A stretch of 64,000 bases of DNA from Emydura subglobosa. Its lineage: Eukaryota > Chordata > Testudines > Chelidae. A program made the translations under genes and the position numbers. Each line of letters begins with the position of its first letter. Positions within the stretch are counted from its first letter, which is position 1. Shown here in pieces: positions 34,901-46,644 of this stretch. The notes under the pieces are model-generated. The model worked only from the letters and a program-made list of their open reading frames with translations. It did not search any database and had not been told where the DNA came from. Location of the stretch: positions 22,102,017 through 22,166,016 of the forward strand of contig ML679989.1 in assembly GCA_007922225.1 (NCBI GenBank). Reading direction: 5' to 3'.

Positions 34901-37900
34901 CATGAGGCACTGCTCCGGGAGCCCCGCCTGGCTCTGAGAGCAGCAGGAGCATTTGGACTGGCTGAGCAGGACAGAATTGCGGCTCTAGAGCCAAATGCTG
35001 CATGGTACATGCAAGGTCACACACACGGCACCGGTCTGCAGAGCTGCTGCCCTGCTCCGGCTGCACGCCCACACTCAGGAGCGGAGCCGCATGCTCTTCA
35101 AAATGGAGCCGCCCTCTGATGCTGGACAAAGCCAGGTGCGGTTATCAGACAGGGACGGACCACTCGACGAGAGGATTGGCTGGTGCAGAATCGGCAGCGT
35201 GGCCTCGTTACCAGCTGCTGTGAATGGGCGCCGCCCCACTGGAGTCAGCGCCTGTTTACAGCAGCTGAGGATGTGGCCCGTCTGCCTCCTCCCAGATGAT
35301 AGTGAGCACGATCTTATTTACAAGTGGCCCCCACACTGGAGGACTCACTGCGATGGCCCAGAGAGCGCTCCAGGGGTGAGCAGGGATGGAGACGCAGCTG
35401 GGCACAGGGGTTTCTCCAGGGTCCAGCTCTCAGTGCACTGCTAGAAAGGATGGAGAGGGGTTTTGATGAAGGAGCCGAGGCTGGGCTCCAACCCCGGCCT
35501 TCAGCCACTGCACGTGGAGCTCTCTCCTTGGACTCCCTGCTGGTGCTTTAATGCCTCCCTCGGAGTGCCCCGCTGGCCCCTGACTCCCAGCCCAGCCTCC
35601 AGACGGCCCTGTGCAGACGACCAGGCATGCTGGAAATCCATCCTTGGCCCCTTGTCATGGTGTCAACAGATCAAAGTGGGGGAGGCAAAGCCCTGCTCGT
35701 TAGCTGGGGGTGGCGGGCGTGGGGGTAGAGCCCCACTCAGTGTGTGCACGGGAGCACAGTCCATATGTGCTTAGCTGGCCTTGCTCCCCCGTCCATACCC
35801 CCTGCAGGCTGGGGCAGCCAGCACGACATCCGTGTGGTGGAGACCAACTACGATGAGTACGCCCTGCTCCACACCAAGAAGATCAAGGGCACCGACACAT
35901 TCATCATGGTGACTCTGTACGGTACGTGGCACCTGGATCTGGGGCCATGGGGTGGCACCTCTGTTCTGCATGCTGGGGGACTCTGCCAGCAGATACCCAG
36001 GACTCCCCTGCAGGCCTCCAGCGCCCTCTGTCTGAGAGTCACCCCCTCTTCACTTGATGTGGCTGTTTTGAGGAAGTGGTGACTCACCCCCCATGGGTGG
36101 CAGGATCCCTCAGGAAGGAACTGGGTGGGATCCTGGGCCCCTCGCAGAACCAGAGACTCATCATATGTGGCTCAAGCCCCGAGATCTGGGGTCACTTCAC
36201 AGAGGCTGGTGGCAGGACAGTGGCTGTTGTGCCTTGAGATGAAGCAGGGCTCGCTGGGAGGCACAGAAAGGGGATTCGCTGGGGCGACTGCTGGACACAG
36301 ACCCTGTGGGTCTCTGGTTCCCATGGTGACTAGCACAGCTTGTGTGGCCTCGTGCTGACAAACGGGGTGTCACAGAAGGGGCTGATTGTAGCCCCTGGCC
36401 CATAATGTTACCCACTTCCCCTCCTTTCACCCTGGACTGTTTTGCTTCCCTGGCTGCAGGCAGAACCATGGAGCTGAATCCCGAGCTGCTGGAGAAGTTC
36501 ACCCGGTTCTCCATGGCGCAGGGGCTCACAGAGGACACGATTCTCCTCCTGCCAAAAACTGGTAAGAACAAACCGGAGGTAAACAAGAGACGAGATAAGA
36601 TTCGGAGAAATTGCACGTGGAGCACAGGGTGCACTGGACAAGCCTGTCTGTAACGTAAGCTGCTTCGGGCTGTGGTCCCAGCCTTTTCTACTGAAGGTGC
36701 CTAAATCAGGGCATCTGTGTCCATATTTGGCCTGATCTTCACAGAGGCCGAGGGCCTGCTGCTCCCACTGGCTTGATTGGAATTGGAGGGCGCTCAGTGG
36801 CCATGAAACTCACTGGCACTGTGCACATCTCCTTACTTATCCATTAACTCCAGCTCTGCTGGACACTGGCTCCGCACCTCTGAACCAGAGGGGAATCTGC
36901 TCAGCCACATGGCAGCAGAGTCTAAGCGCCAGTCACGTGAAGGAGTGTGTGACTCTTACACACATGGGTGCACTGAAATGCACCTGGCTCCCTTGTAAGG
37001 GGAGCTCCAGAGGTCAGGAAATGCTCCCAGCTTGTTGGAGGCATCTAAAGCCTCCTGCTCCTGTGTGAAGGCTAGGGTTGAATTTGAAATAATATCCTCA
37101 GCAGCCACTGGGCGCTATGGAGCCAGGGCCACAAGCTTTGGTATGAATCCGTTCAAGTCAATGGATTTGCTTCTGGGGTGACTGCAGCGTTCGGCTCTGC
37201 AAACCCTTCACTAAACATGCCTCTTCTCGGGCTGAGTTTAAACTGCCAGGAATCAGGAGGGTTTGAACAGGAATGATGCCAGACTCCGGTGGTGCCAGAC
37301 CCCTGGGTTGCTGTGCTGTGCTGTGCTGGTGGAATCAGGCACACCAGGCAGAGAGGGCCTATCCACACTGCAGGCAGGCCCGACAGCCCTAGCCCCGGTT
37401 CTGTGGGAGCTCAGTTCACGGCTGGCGTTAGCGGGGGGAGGAGCCAGCCAAAGGAGGGATTCGCCCAGAGCTCACTGGCTCCTGCACTCGCCCCGCCATC
37501 GCAGACCCTGGCTTGCCCAGTGCAGTCAAGGGGGCTGGTTGACTAGTGTGAGGACAGGTCGGTTGGACTGGGGTCTCTCCGGGAGGAGGAGGGGGGCCAC
37601 CCAGAGCTTGCCCTTCCATTGCAGGCTTGGTGCTTGGCACGGCACGCTGGTTCCTGCCTAGTCCTCACGAGCCAGAGTCTCAGCCCCCGCTCATAAGCTG
37701 GAGCGATGGGCTACGCCCCTGAGAAGGAGCCCAGCCAATGGAGGACTGGAGGGAAATAAAGGCCAGAGCTGTCCCTCTTCGGGGCTGCTCAGGCGCAGTC
37801 CCCCAAAGGGGCGGGGGTGAGGCCTGCCCTCGGGTGAGGGATGGCCGTTGGCCAGGAGCTGGGGGAGAGGGTGGGGACCACGGCGCACTGGGGTGGAACT

Positions 37901-38827
37901 CAGCACAGGGACATCCTGGAATAGCCTGGCCAGGGGACGCAGCCCTGGGGACAGCCTGCATGGAGCGCTCCTACCCCAGTGTCCTTTCTAGGGTGCTGCC
38001 CAGAACTTTGACATTCAGCCCGAGCTGCCACAGCCCAGCGTCTCCTTGGCGCACAGGGATTTGGAATGGTGACGACATCTACTAGGGAAACTCATTCGAA
38101 AGGAGGCAGGCCGGGCCCTGCTCCCTGGACAGAGAGCCCAGCAATGTGTGGGATGAATGGGACTGGCTCGGGGCAGCACAGTATGGATAAGGTGCAAAGC
38201 TTCCTGCAGTATCAAAGCACTGCAGCACCCCTGCCAGTGCCTGGGCTCCCCACACACAGAGACCTCAGCCCATGCCCCTCAATCACGACCCGCAGCCCCC
38301 TGCTATTCCAATCCTGCGCTGAGCAGGGACATGTAACTGTGCCTCAAACTGTGCTCGTATCCTTTGAATGGGAACAGAAGAGGCTCCCCCAACACACCCT
38401 TACACAAACGTCAGGCGCCTGCCTCATGTGCCAGGGGCTATGACAGCTGTTCTTTGACAGCAGTGCTTCCTCACGGGACTGGCTTCCTCCGCACTCACAG
38501 CCCTTCCTAGTGGGGGAAGGCACTCTGCTGTCTGCCCCACAACTCACCCGAGGTACGTGGGAAGCCGTGATAGCCCCATGCCAGCTCCTGAGGCTGGTGA
38601 GGCTATAGCTCCTATAACCAGCAGCAAAGAAGTGAGAATGAACTGCTCATCTTGCTGAGTTTTATTGCAGCTGGCTAACATCCCAGGGAAGCTCTGAGCA
38701 GAGGCTCTCTTGCTGGGTGCCCTCCCCGGGGGTTCTGACTAGTGGGTCTCTCCAAAGGCTAGTGCACGTCAGCTGATCTCTGTTTGTACTTCTCTCCCCA
38801 GACAAATGTATGACGGATGCTGCATAG
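28850..38827 (+). CDS. PTGDS: Lipocalin-type prostaglandin D2 synthase (6 coding exons)
   Basis: Secreted lipocalin that isomerises prostaglandin H2 to D2 and carries small lipophilic ligands. Join of 28850-28948, 32293-32432, 34241-34317, 35808-35921, 36460-36561 and 38802-38827, with a 3' UTR exon from 39604. All junctions are GT-AG and in phase; 185 aa (human 190). Residues 1-19 are a signal peptide; VTVQPNFQQEKFTGKWYS matches mammalian PTGDS closely. Cys60 in LKMCTTVV is the catalytic thiol position. Cys84 and Cys180 (DKCMTDAA) match the conserved disulfide. ETNYDEYALL is lipocalin motif 2. No N-glycosylation sequon is present, although mammalian enzymes carry two. Downstream of C8G as in mammals. 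Other PTGDS-like lipocalins are possible but the catalytic Cys and C-terminus favour PTGDS itself. Confidence 0.93.
29147..29162. repeat. Poly-C tract
   Basis: Homopolymer run of C in PTGDS intron 1, likely length-variable. Confidence 0.7.
31930..32150 (+). mobile_element. Old CR1/L3-type LINE 3' fragment
   Basis: CCAGTGGAACTCACTGCCAC, then TTTTTTGAAGCTAAAAGCTTA and AGGATTCCAAAGAGGACAAGGC match the 3' coding end of an old CR1/L3 LINE. PTGDS intron 1, about 140 bases before exon 2. Confidence 0.55.
32293..32432 (+). CDS. PTGDS: PTGDS exon 2
   Basis: 140 nt; FTGKWYSIGLASSSRWFKEK, then KMC with catalytic Cys60, to TSTYP plus two bases of Lys80. Acceptor GTGTGCAG, donor GTAAGG. Confidence 0.95.
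33220..33430 (+). repeat. MIR-type SINE
   Basis: AAGGATCTCAAAGCACTCTGG, GATGGGGAAACTGAGGCACAG, GACTTGCCCAAAGTCACACAG and GCAGAGCTGGGACTAGAATCC, in order. PTGDS intron 2. Confidence 0.85.
34241..34317 (+). CDS. PTGDS: PTGDS exon 3
   Basis: 77 nt; LDRCEKRNSLFLKTDQPGR through SYSSP plus one base. Contains Cys84 of the disulfide. Acceptor GCCCCAG, donor GTGAGT. Confidence 0.93.
35808..35921 (+). CDS. PTGDS: PTGDS exon 4
   Basis: 114 nt; WGSQHDIRVVETNYDEYALL through FIMVTLY. Lipocalin motif 2 lies in TNYDEYA. Acceptor CCCTGCAG, donor GTACGT. Confidence 0.95.
36460..36561 (+). CDS. PTGDS: PTGDS exon 5
   Basis: 102 nt; RTMELNPELLEKFTRFSMAQ through ILLLPKT, the C-terminal helix and last strand. 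Acceptor GGCTGCAG, donor GTAAGA. Confidence 0.95.
38802..38827 (+). CDS. PTGDS: PTGDS exon 6 (26-nt microexon with stop)
   Basis: Encodes DKCMTDAA and TAG. The donor GTGAGT begins on the base right after the stop, so the exon is only 26 nt. Cys180 forms the conserved disulfide. Confidence 0.9.
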
Positions 38828-39603
38828 GTGAGTAGCATCGCTTCTCCAGCGAGCTGTGGCTTCTCTTCCACTGCTCCAGTGCATGACAGAAGTGTTTATA
38901 CAGCTTGTGACTTTAGAGAGCCTCTCTCTGAGCAGGTGCCATTCCCAGCCTGCTCCAAGACATGGCCCACATGCTGCGCAGAGTCCCAGCTCCCTTCACC
39001 TCTTGGGGTTTGACTCTCTTAACTCCAAAATGAACATAAAGTTCAGCTCAACCTTCCCCGCAGCCTGGGCTGCTCCTTGAGTTCCTTCCTCAGGATTGCT
39101 CAGCCCATACCCTAGTTCCTCTCCCTAGAGAACCACACCCATCTCCCTTTATTTCCAGGTGGGGTAATGAATCACCTACCTCAGAGTTATTTGAACCCAA
39201 TTAACCTTTTCCCAGCAGGAGCAGCAAGTTGTTTCCAAGGTGGGATGTGTCAGGCAAACACTGCCAGCCTGTGGCACTCTCATACAGGGATCTCACCGTG
39301 ATTTACAAGGCCTTTATTTGCCCTGGCCCAAACCAAGAATATGGCTGACTCTCATTACAGACTGCCTGGGGTCCCTGGTGGCTGTGATGAACATCAAGGG
39401 GATCAGGCCTGCTGGACACTGACAGATCCTGGGGTTCTTTCTGGCTCTGTGTCACCACACAGGGTCTCCATAAGTCCTGGCTTGGCAAGCAGCTATGGGA
39501 GAGGCTGCTGACTATGCTGCAGGTCCTGGGGTGAGCACTGGGAAGGTCATTGATGTCTCCCTAAAGCGACACTAAGTGCCGTTTCCTTTCTCCTCCCTTG
39601 CAG

Positions 39604-39780
39604 GTAGAGCCTGCGAGACAACGTTCCAGGTTCCTTCTGAGAAAGCGACATGCTGACCCGCCGGCCCAGATCCTCCCCGCATGGACGTAGCAGTCTCTGC
39701 TCTGTAGCCTCGTGCCCCTCTGGGCTAGTGCTTCTGTGTGTAGCAGCCCCTCCCGAGTAAAACCGAGAGGTGAAACACCA
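39604..39780 (+). other. PTGDS: PTGDS 3' UTR exon
   Basis: A good acceptor (TCCTCCCTTGCAG) at 39603 opens a non-coding last exon, as in mammalian PTGDS. The only polyadenylation-like signal is AGTAAA at 39756-39761, a known variant hexamer. The end is approximate. Confidence 0.6.
39756..39761 (+). terminator. Variant polyadenylation signal of PTGDS
   Basis: AGTAAA about 150 bases into the last exon; no AATAAA lies nearby. Confidence 0.45.
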
Positions 39781-39784
39781 GCCC

Positions 39785-41260
39785 CACGTGTCGTGCTTGC
39801 CTCCTCACTGAGCCTTTGGGCACATGGGCCGTTGGGAGGGGGAGGTACCTGGGACTACATCTCCCTTCTCTCAGTGGCAATCTCGAGAGGCAGCTGATCC
39901 AGGCAGATTCCTGCCATATGGTCTTGACATTTCCCTAGAACAGCTCAGTGGAGTGTGGGATCGTGGGATCCAAATCCCAGCCCTGAGTCGGCTCAGCCCC
40001 AAGGCCCAGCCAAGCCCAAGCCTCGTGAGGCGAAGGATGTGAGCGGCGCTCAGGAAAGCTGGGGCTAGGGGCACAGGCCGAGCCAGGCTTGTCTGGGGAA
40101 ACACTTGGCTGTTCTGTTTAAATATGGGGCTGATGACTGTGACACCTCTGGGAGAGGCTGATTCCCTCAGGCCACTCACATTATTCCTCATCCCCCTGCA
40201 GTCGGCTCTGGTCTCTCCCCAGGGAGGGGGCAGCACTGCAGATTCGGACCCGCTCCTTCCACCACCTTAGCCCTGCTCTGAACCACGCACCTGTGTGAAA
40301 TGGGTGGTTGGCCCAGAGCCGATTTCCCTCTCAGAACTCACTGAGGGGCTGTGTCACACGCTGAGCTGAGCTGGCCACTGAAAGGCAGAAGATGCAAAGC
40401 CCCTGCTTTGATGAGTGAGGGCTACGAAACCTCCAGAAGTGCCTTGCCGGGAGTTTGGCTGTCTGTGTTCCTAGTGCTTCCACTCCATCCTGTGGTTGAT
40501 CCCTCAGACTGAGCGTTCAGCCAGGCCAATCCTTCCTGCTGTTCAGCCTGCCTGCTCGGCACATGGGCTTTCCCTTTTTCGCTGTGCACCGCACCTTGTC
40601 CCACTCTGCAAAGAGGGGTCGTGGGGACCAGCTGGCTCAGGGAGTGACAGTGGGGTTTCCGTTTCCCATCCAGCCCTAATCAGTAAGTGACCAAAAGCAA
40701 GTGTGCCGGGCTGACTGGTCAGCAGCCTGGGTGGAGTGAATGGCTGGTCTCAGGCCAGTCCTGGCCAGGGGGTGTCCATCTCACCGATGACCCATGTCCT
40801 GCTTACCCAGACCTGGGAGCTTCGCCCATTGCCAGCCACAAGGAGCTAAGGATCATCTTTTCTCCACATCCCATGGCAGAGCTAGCGTCCATGTGACATA
40901 GATCAACAGCCCGGGTTCCTTCTCCCTGTGCAGAGCCCCTGCCCTGCAGCTTTTCAACCTGCTGCCTTGCCTCCTTTCTGAGATGGTTGGGATGTTAGCC
41001 TGCAAGTTATGAGAGTGAGCTTTGCATCCTCCTTGGTCATGGACTCCATGCTGTAATTGCCTAAGCAGGAAGGGTCTTGAAAGGCATCGCTCTTTAGAGG
41101 CGGGGCCTGGCAGTTGCCAGATTTCACTCCACAGGAACAAGCTGGTGCCACCCAGGCTGGCTTTTAAAAAAACCTGCTGCTTGTGTTGGCCCTACTGTGC
41201 AAGGCTGACTGGGCCTACAGCTCTCTTCTCTCAGGGACCAGCCCGGCAGGGGTGGTGGGG
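39785..41260. other. Intergenic, no gene recognised
   Basis: GC-rich sequence downstream of PTGDS with chance open frames on both strands. No lipocalin exon word or other domain seen. Confidence 0.35.
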
Positions 41261-41269
41261 AAATCATCG

Positions 41270-41490
41270 GGCCTGGCACTTACACAGCATATTTTCATCC
41301 AAGGAGCGCAAAGCACCTTACAAAAGAGGGTAGGCGTCATTGTCCTCATTTCATAAATGGGAAACTGAGGCACGGAGAGATGAAATGATTCACCCAGGTC
41401 ATGCAGGGCATCTATAGCAGAGCAGGGGAGAGAATCCAGGCCTCCGGATGCCTAGTCCTGTGCTTTAGTCAGCAGGCCGCCCTTTAGGAA
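41270..41490 (+). repeat. MIR-type SINE
   Basis: AAGGAGCGCAAAGCACCTTAC, ATGGGAAACTGAGGCACGGAG, ATTCACCCAGGTCATGCAGG and a terminal AGAATCCAGGCCTCC. Confidence 0.8.
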
Positions 41491-41494
41491 ATAC

Positions 41495-44400
41495 TGTTCA
41501 TCCAAACAGCCTGCGTTTGATGAAGAGACTGAGGCTGGCTAGCTAGCTGTCGTCCACGCATCCCGCAACCACAGCCACTGCTTGGGGAGCTGGCAGGAGC
41601 CCTGACAGTGCAGAGCAACCTTATGCACCAGTTGTGCAGAACATTAATAATGCGCCCTGCCCTTGTGCTACAGGGGGAGTGTGAGGCAATGAAACAATCC
41701 CGTCGCTTGGCATGTCCTGCTCTAGCCGGCAGTGCTACTGGGAGAGACGGGACTCCTCTGGAAGACAGCACCTCCAGCAGCACAGGGCCGTGGTTCAGTA
41801 TGGGCTCGGAGAGAACAATGTCCCCTTCTGAGGTGCCAGCATCACTTCCGGTTGCAGCCTAGGTTGCCTTTGCCTGCTGCACGTGTGCTGGCCTGGCCTG
41901 TCTTAGCCACAGAGTACCCTGCCTGCAGGACGTGGCTGTGGGTGGTAGGATGGTGTAGGTTAGCTGGGTTTAGCTCACCTGAGACCAGGGCCTGGGCTGG
42001 TGCTGAGTGGTGTCAGGGAGATGCCTGAGATGGGGATGAGATACAGGTTGGGTTTGGTTTCCAGTCTAATCGAACCCTTCTCCCAGAGCAGTGAGGCGAG
42101 CTCTGGGTCTTGCAGTCTCCCCCCGCCCTCTCTGTCCCGCAGGCATGTGATGGCAGCAGCTGTCAGTAGCGCTTGGGACGTTGTAACCCACTGGTGGGAT
42201 TCACAGGTCCTTGGGAGCCATCTCCAGCCCCTGCTGCGGACAGCTGGCTTGTTACCTCAGATGGCAGGTGCTCAGGAGATCCCCAGTTCCATCCTTGTGG
42301 CAGCCGCCCAGCGCTGCCTCGTAAGCCCTGTTTACACGACGCCACTGACCTGTTGCTAGTGGTATGTCCCCTGACCTGGCACAGAGAATGGTCTGCGTGC
42401 GAGTGTAGCTGGCACAGCCCGTCTGCTGCACAGCCTCGTTCGCTAGCAGCCAGCACTTCGGAGGGACAGCCGCTGCCTGAGGGAGCCCCAGCAGAGGTAC
42501 ACGTGCTGGCTGAGACAAAGCTGACATGTGGCCCGGCATGTGACAGGGAGACAGATGCTGAGATCATCCCTGGCCCTGCCCTGCCCTCACAGCGCCCTGT
42601 GCTCAGAATGGATGCCGAGCGGCACGGCACCGGACACTGCTACGCGCTAGCTAAGGGACCGAGGTGGGCCCGTCCTGTGGCACTGGTCTGCCTCACAGTC
42701 TCCCGGGGATTTTTCCACACCACCCTCTTGGGAGGCAGGGCAGTGCTTTCCGCAGCAGTCACAGCTGCCCTGGGGATACGGAGGTGGGTTTCCCAGCTAC
42801 TCCTCGCTTGGCCATACCTCTTGTGTCCGTGACTGAATGAGCTGGGGAGCCTGGCGCTCCATTCACTTTCTAAAGACCGTGGGCAAGACCCTCACCTCTC
42901 CACCAGCCCCTTGTGCCAGAGCTGCCGACAGGGGCCCAGAGAGGAGAGCCCCAGTCTGTGGTGGAGGGAAGGAGACCCGTGGTGCAGGCGCTATGGAAGA
43001 CAGGCTCAGGCTGAAGACCACCTTGCAAACCTTGGTGTTTGGGGCTGGGGTGGAGGCACAGCCCACAGTACTGTGGGTATTCCAGGCAGCACTGCAGCCC
43101 ATTGGGGGGGTCTAAGTTATGGGGGGCCATGGAGCAGCCCAGGATTAAACATGCACGCAGCTGGCTTGGGCTTTCCCCCAGGCTGTTGTGCTGTGTCGTC
43201 CCCTTTAGCCCCCCAGCCTAGAAACTCACTCTGGAGCTTCACTTTCCTGCACAAAAGGGAACATCTCAGATGCAAACAGTAAAAAAAATTATCATCATCA
43301 TAGCAAACCCCAAATGGCCGTAGCCTGGCAGCAGCTCAAGCACCCGAGACATCTCTAACTAGCGTGTGAAGCCCGGCTGCGTGGCTAGTCAGTCTGTGTC
43401 TGTCACTGGCCATCTTATCACACCACTGCAACCTTGGCTGGCCTGCACGGCGTTCCTGGGCAAACATGCTTCAGAATTTGTCAGTTTTCCCTCTTATTAA
43501 CACGTCCACGCCAAGAAAGCCACCAAAACTGAATCAGTTAAAAAAAAAAAAGGGGGAGGGGAGAAGGGGAGGATTCCAAATCCAAAACCTTTGTATCCAA
43601 AACGAGCTTGAGTGGCCTCGTTTGGAGCCTGTGCATCTTACAGCTTGAGACGTGTGTGTCCCGCTGGGGTCATTCTAGAACACGCCAGTGGGAGCTCAGT
43701 ATCTCAGTCCAGCTCAGGGGCGTGACCCCAGGAGATTTACACACACGAGTCAGCAGGGGTCCTGCCTCTATTGCTGCCTGGGACGGGGAGCCCCAGCTAG
43801 ATGGAGGGGCTCAGGGGTGGGGTGTCCCAGTAGGTAAAGTGTCCCATCACTGACAAAGTCCGAGCATTACAAAGCAAGGGGATGGGATACTAAGGGCATC
43901 GTAAACTCGAGGTTCTTGTGTTTCCCTGTGACTCCAGCTGCTGACGACGAGAGACCGGCACAGCCTCATGCTGTGCATAGATCTCTGCATGTGGGACAGC
44001 TGCCGAAGCAGTTTAAAGCTCAGCCAAGGTTTCATCGTGGGCAGGGTGGGGCAGGCTCGTGTTTCTGTGGCAGTGGAACAGAATGGGCCACATTCAGCCC
44101 CGGCACAGGTAGGCTCGTCACCGCTGCGGTCACTGACAGTGGCAAACATCTGAAAGAGGCTGACACTGGCCTGATTTCCCCTCTACCAGTGAAATGAGGA
44201 CAGGAAAGGCGGGTCCAGCAGCATTGCCAGGCCCAGCTGGGTGTCCCCAGAGGACAGCTCTAGGCTTTAGATGTCAAATGCTTAAACCAAGGCTTAGCCT
44301 TGGCAGCCATGTGATGAGTGTGGCACTGAGCGTCCCGTCAGCATGTGCGCTTGCCACTGTGTTGTGCTGTACTGAGCAATGGGTTGGTGGGAGAGAGGAG

Positions 44401-44625
44401 ATCAGGGAGACCTCAGGAAAGGCAGGTGTGAAAGCTGCTCTCACCGAAACGGAGCTTCCCCTCTAGCTGTGAAGTGTGTTTTCTCCCCTCCTTCTCCCTG
44501 GACCAAAGGGCGACCCCTCTCACTCCATGGACTAGAAATGTCTCTTTGGCTGTGAGGTAGTGCTCCCATCCTCCCTTGTCTGCAGAGGGCTCTGCCAACG
44601 TAGTGCAGGAGCATGACACAACTGG
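41495..44625. other. Intergenic, no gene recognised
   Basis: GC-rich; a poly-A tract at about 43539-43551. The 219-aa open frame at 42173-42832 has no recognisable domain and is mirrored by minus-strand frames, so I treat it as chance. Confidence 0.35.
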
Positions 44626-44629
44626 AGAG

Positions 44630-45395
44630 CAGCTGTTGAGAAGCTGGGCACAAACCCCAAATCAGTGGAGCGTTCTGTGCTTAGTTTTCACCAGCCATTT
44701 CTTAAGCGTAAACTCCTCAGGCACTATAACAACCTTAACATGATAGTCCCTTTGGGTACACCGATTTATCTTGTCACCCAGGTAAGCTTGCCTTTGTCAT
44801 AGAAGGTCCCTTACACCAGAAGTAACGACAATATTCAGATTACTCCGAGTCCCAAAGGGCCAGTCACTTACCCCTGGTCAGTTGCACCTTAGAACTCACA
44901 CCAAAGACACTTGTAGTCAATTCTATAAGAAACAATTTCAAGATTTATTAACCAGGGCAAGGCAATCAGAGAGTTATTTACAAAGTTAAAGCAGGTAAAC
45001 GTACACACACAAATGAGTTATAGTCCTAAGCTGCTAAGGTAATAGAAGCTTCTGTAGCTTTATATGTCCCTTAGGGCTAACCCAGGCTAAACACTGGGGA
45101 GCTCTTGCTTATGCATGGAAAACCTTGCCCTCGAGAGTCCAAGCTGCACAGAGATACAGTTTCTTCTTGTCAGGGACTTTTATTCCCTTTCTCTTTTCTC
45201 TGAGCGTCCAGGTCAGCTGATGGGAGGAAGTCACTGGCACATCTCCTCTTCACAGGGGGTCGGGAGGGAGGAAGCAATCAACAAAATCGTTTGTCCTTTG
45301 ATGTTCCACAATAGTTCTTCTTGTGTCTCTGGGTCGTCTCTGCTGGGCAGCACCTAACACCTTCCGTTGCAGGCCAGCATTTTACACTAGTTACT
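44630..45395 (-). repeat. LTR-like repeat, copy A
   Basis: About 760 bp related along its length to 49755-50448. Shared words include GCTTGCCTTTGTCATAGAAGG / GCTTGCCTTTGTGATAGATGG, GGTCCCTTACACCA, GATTTATTAAC, AGAGAGTTATTT and CACACAAATGAGTTA. On the minus strand each has AATAAA (from GATTTATTAAC), as expected near an LTR polyadenylation site. No retroviral coding sequence is attached. Ends are approximate. Confidence 0.6.
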
Positions 45396-45413
45396 GTCTG
45401 TCTCTCATCCCGC

Positions 45414-46640
45414 AGTGCTGAAGGAACAGGTTCAGGACTATTTAGAAAGATTGGAATTACACAAGTCCATGGGGCCGGATGCAATGCACCCGAGGGTGCT
45501 GAGGGAGTTGGCTGAGGTGATTTCAGAGCCATTGGCTATTATCTTTGAAAGATTGTGGCAATTGGGGGAGGTCCCCGATGATTGGGAAAAGGCAAATCTA
45601 GTGCCCATCTTCAAGAAAGGGAAGAAAGAGGATCCAGGGAACTACAGACCGGTCAGCCTCACCTCAATCCCTGGAAAAATCATAAAGCAGGTCCGCAAGG
45701 AATTCATTTTAAGGCACTTGGAAGAGAGGAAGGTGATCAGGAACAGTCAACCAAGGGCAAGTCATGCCTGACCAACCTGATTGCCTTCTAAGAAGAGGTG
45801 ACTGGCTCTGTGGATGTGGGGAAAGTGGTGGACATGATATACCTTGACTTTAGCAAAGCTTTTGATACGGTCTCCCACAGTATTCTTATCAGCAAGTTAA
45901 AGAAGTATGGGTTGGATGAATGGATTATAAAATGGATAGAGACCTGGCTAGATCGTCACGCTAAAGGAGTAGTGATCAATGGCTCCATGTTTAACTGGCA
46001 GCCGGTCACAAGCGGAGTGCTCCAGGGGTCAGTCCTGGGGCCGATTTTGTTCAACATCTTCATTAATGATCTGGAGGATGGCGTAGATTGCACCCTCAAC
46101 AAGTTTGACACTAAGCTAGGGGGAGTGATAGATACCCTGGAAAGTAAGGATAGGATACAGAGTGACCTACACAAATTGGAGGATTGGGCCAAAAGAAATC
46201 TGAAGAGGTTCAACAAAGAGAAGTGCAGAGTCCTGCGCTTAGGATGGAAGAATCCCTTGTACTGCTACAGACCAGGGACCGACGGGCTAGGCAGCAGTTC
46301 TGCAGAAAAGGACCTGGGGGTTACGGTGGACAAGAAGCTGGATATGAGTCAGCAGTGTGCCCTGGTTGCCGAGAAGGCTAATAGCATTTTGGGCTGCATT
46401 AGTAGGAACATTGCCAGCAGATCACAGGAAGTGATGATTCCCCTGTATTTGGCATTGGTGAGACTGCATTTGGAGTATTGTGTCCAGTTTTGGGCCCCCC
46501 ACTACAGGAGGGATGTGGACAAGTTGGAGAGAGTACAGCGGAGGGCAACAAAAACAATTAGGGGGCAATTAGTGAAGCACTGGAATGGGTTACCTAGGGA
46601 GGTGGTGAAATCTCCATCTTTAGAGGTTTTTAAAGATTTG
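45414..46640 (+). mobile_element. CR1 LINE, truncated at both ends with internal deletions
   Basis: Third CR1 copy, extending further 5' in the reverse transcriptase: GPDAMHPRVLRELAEVISEP, VPIFKKGKKEDPGNYRPVSL, then a frameshift, [20 protein letters not shown] and [20 protein letters not shown]. The catalytic FADD is lost: the frame reads NKFDTKLGG. A second internal deletion near 46566 joins RRATKTIRGQ directly to [20 protein letters not shown], removing roughly 250 bases present in the copy at 4968-6243. The 3' tail is missing. It begins right after the LTR-like copy A. Confidence 0.93.
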
Positions 46641-46644
46641 CCAG

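Noticed and set aside
42173..42832. 219-codon open frame between PTGDS and LCN15
   Set aside because: I tested it for lipocalin words and a signal peptide; neither is present, and the opposite strand is open over the same interval.
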